Below are positions 5,896 through 7,251 of a stretch of DNA of 7,251 nt, piece by piece. Each line of letters opens with the position of its first letter. The first letter of the stretch is position 1. Both the position numbers and the translations under genes were made by a program. A model generated the notes under the pieces. The model was not told the DNA's origin. It made no database searches and was given only the letters and a program-made list of their open reading frames with translations. Origin of the DNA: Flavobacterium sp. (GTDB taxonomy: Bacteria > Bacteroidota > Bacteroidia > Flavobacteriales > Flavobacteriaceae); assembly GCA_004296145.1 (NCBI GenBank), contig SEBM01000206.1, positions 1 to 7,251 of the forward strand, given 5' to 3'.

Positions 5896-7251
5896 TTAAG
5901 CTGAATTTCTACTGGCATTTGTATTACCGAAAAGTGATCTTGTAACGATTTTTTCATAAACTTTAATAAGATCATCGTTATTATCACCCTCTTTATTCAA
6001 TTCATTAATTCTCAACAAAGCATACTGTTGTATAGTCAATAAAGGCATTACAATACGCTCTCTGATCTGAATTGAAGCTATACCATCAGGATAATTTTCC
6101 ATCAATGATTTATGATCTGCAATTTTAAGCAAAAGACGTTTTGTCTCTAAAAATTCATCATAAATAATCTGCCAGAATTCACCAAATTCAGGATCTTTCT
6201 TCATGTATGCCGTTAATGGGAAAAATGATTTTGCCAATGACATCATACTGTTTTCAAGAAGTGTTCTGAAAAACAGTGAATTATGATATAAATCATATAC
6301 CTTATCCCATTGGTTTGTATCTTCAAAATGCTTAAGAGCTGTTCCTACCCCAAAAAATCCGGGTACATTTTGTTTCAACTGACTCCAGGAACCAACAAAC
6401 GGAATAGCACGTAAATCAGCAAAATCTAACTGATCAGATTTGCTTCTTTTTGATGGACGGCTTCCGATATTGGTTTTAGAGTAATATTTCAACGTACTCA
6501 TTTTTTCCAAATAAGGAATAAATTTCGGATGATTTTTAAAACTCAAATATTTATCATATCCTAAACCTGCTAATTGCGTCAGGATTGCAGTTTCATCTGC
6601 GCTTAATTCATTTTTTTCTTTAGCAAATACCTGATTAGTAACTCCGGCACTTAATAAATTCTCAATATTATAACGGCAGGAATCCAATGTTCCAAAATTA
6701 GAGCTAATAGTTTGTCCCTGAACAGTAATCTGTATTTCGTTATTTTCAATTTTAGGACCTAATGAAGCATAAAATTTATGCGTTTTTCCACCACCACGAG
6801 CTGGTGGTCCACCACGTCCGTCAAAGAAAATAGCTTTGATTCCGTATTGTCTTGAAATTTCAGTCAATGCAATTTTTGCCTGATAAATACTCCAGTTAGC
6901 CATTAAATAACCGCCATCTTTTGTACCGTCAGAGAAACCAAGCATAATCGTTTGTTTGTTTCCTCTGTTTTTCAAATGCTTAGAATATTCCGGATTTGTA
7001 TACAATTGCTCCATAATATGATGAGCGTTTTGTAAATCGTCTACAGATTCAAAAAGCGGAATGATATCAACAGTAGGATTATCCCAATTATTTAAGCGAA
7101 TCATAGCAAATGTTTCCATTACATTCAATGCACTTTCGTTATTACTAATGATATAACGATTGGCGCCTTCTTCACCATTATTTGCCTGAATAGTTTTTAT
7201 AGCTTGTACAGATTCTAAAGTTAATCGTGTAATTTCATTCTCAAAATCTTT
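5896..7251 (-). CDS. ppc: Phosphoenolpyruvate carboxylase, C-terminal 451 aa (5' end beyond the window)
   Basis: PEPC makes oxaloacetate from PEP and bicarbonate with Mg2+, refilling the TCA cycle. The frame is open to the edge: the 41 codons at 7129-7251 read family sequence (EEGANRYIISNNESALNVME), so a start near 7126 would be false. The missing N-terminal half should carry the catalytic His (E. coli His138). Visible by alignment to E. coli: Mg2+ ligands Glu506 (PLFESVDDL) and Asp543, and Lys546 (FSDGTKDGG, about 6919-6934); Arg581 and Arg587 (GRGGPPARGG, about 6790-6819); Arg699 (GSRPSKR, 6457-6459) and Arg713 (LRAIPF, 6409-6411). Inhibitor-site counterparts also look kept: Lys773 (SLAKS), Arg832 (IQIRER) and Asn881 in the terminal SRNSA. 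His579 of E. coli is Asp here (FDGRGG). The terminal segment ends like the conserved MRNTG tail, so the C-terminus is intact. Confidence 0.96.
   Translation of the reverse strand, partial: KDFENEITRLTLESVQAIKTIQANNGEEGANRYIISNNESALNVMETFAMIRLNNWDNPTVDIIPLFESVDDLQNAHHIMEQLYTNPEYSKHLKNRGNKQTIMLGFSDGTKDGGYLMANWSIYQAKIALTEISRQYGIKAIFFDGRGGPPARGGGKTHKFYASLGPKIENNEIQITVQGQTISSNFGTLDSCRYNIENLLSAGVTNQVFAKEKNELSADETAILTQLAGLGYDKYLSFKNHPKFIPYLEKMSTLKYYSKTNIGSRPSKRSKSDQLDFADLRAIPFVGSWSQLKQNVPGFFGVGTALKHFEDTNQWDKVYDLYHNSLFFRTLLENSMMSLAKSFFPLTAYMKKDPEFGEFWQIIYDEFLETKRLLLKIADHKSLMENYPDGIASIQIRERIVMPLLTIQQYALLRINELNKEGDNNDDLIKVYEKIVTRSLFGNTNASRNSA

Noticed and set aside
7126..7128. TTG as a possible start of the phosphoenolpyruvate carboxylase frame
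   Set aside because: The frame stays open upstream to the edge of the window and encodes conserved PEPC sequence, so this is an internal leucine codon.

Overview
The window looks like a chromosomal segment of a Flavobacteriia member, most likely Flavobacterium or a close relative. It is AT-rich, its genes lack Shine-Dalgarno sequences and start in A/T-rich leaders, TAnnTTTG-like promoter words are present, and the protein set (short SpeA, bacterial deoxyhypusine-synthase homologue, RecQ with a C-terminal HTH extension, Asp-tailed small protein) is typical of that group. The assignment rests on reading the sequence and was not checked against a database.

Left part, + strand (173-3074): a probable polyamine cluster. 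It holds a short fold-III arginine decarboxylase (speA), then after a 109-bp gap a deoxyhypusine synthase-family enzyme, then after 9 bp a small protein with an extremely Asp-rich tail, closed by a clear intrinsic terminator at 3097-3126. No agmatinase lies between the decarboxylase and the DHS-like gene, so the agmatine-to-putrescine step must be encoded elsewhere or bypassed. The same 14-bp word precedes both enzyme genes at nearly the same distance, each time followed by an inverted TTTGC half-site, which suggests shared control. Positions 1-172 contain no gene I can support, only these candidate control elements.

Middle, + strand (3193-5313): a complete RecQ DNA helicase (helicase core, zinc/RQC, HRDC and a C-terminal HTH domain), apparently its own transcription unit. 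It ends at a bidirectional hairpin terminator (5316-5350).

Right part, - strand: phosphoenolpyruvate carboxylase (ppc), which enters from beyond the right edge with only its C-terminal 451 codons present, and 18 bp downstream a DinB-family metal-binding-fold protein. These converge on recQ and share its terminator.

I saw no mobile element, tRNA, rRNA, CRISPR array, toxin-antitoxin pair or defence island. The most interesting part is the polyamine cluster: its DHS-like enzyme keeps the catalytic lysine but has lost several spermidine-binding residues of true DHS, and its third gene encodes a polyanionic protein beside polycation biosynthesis.
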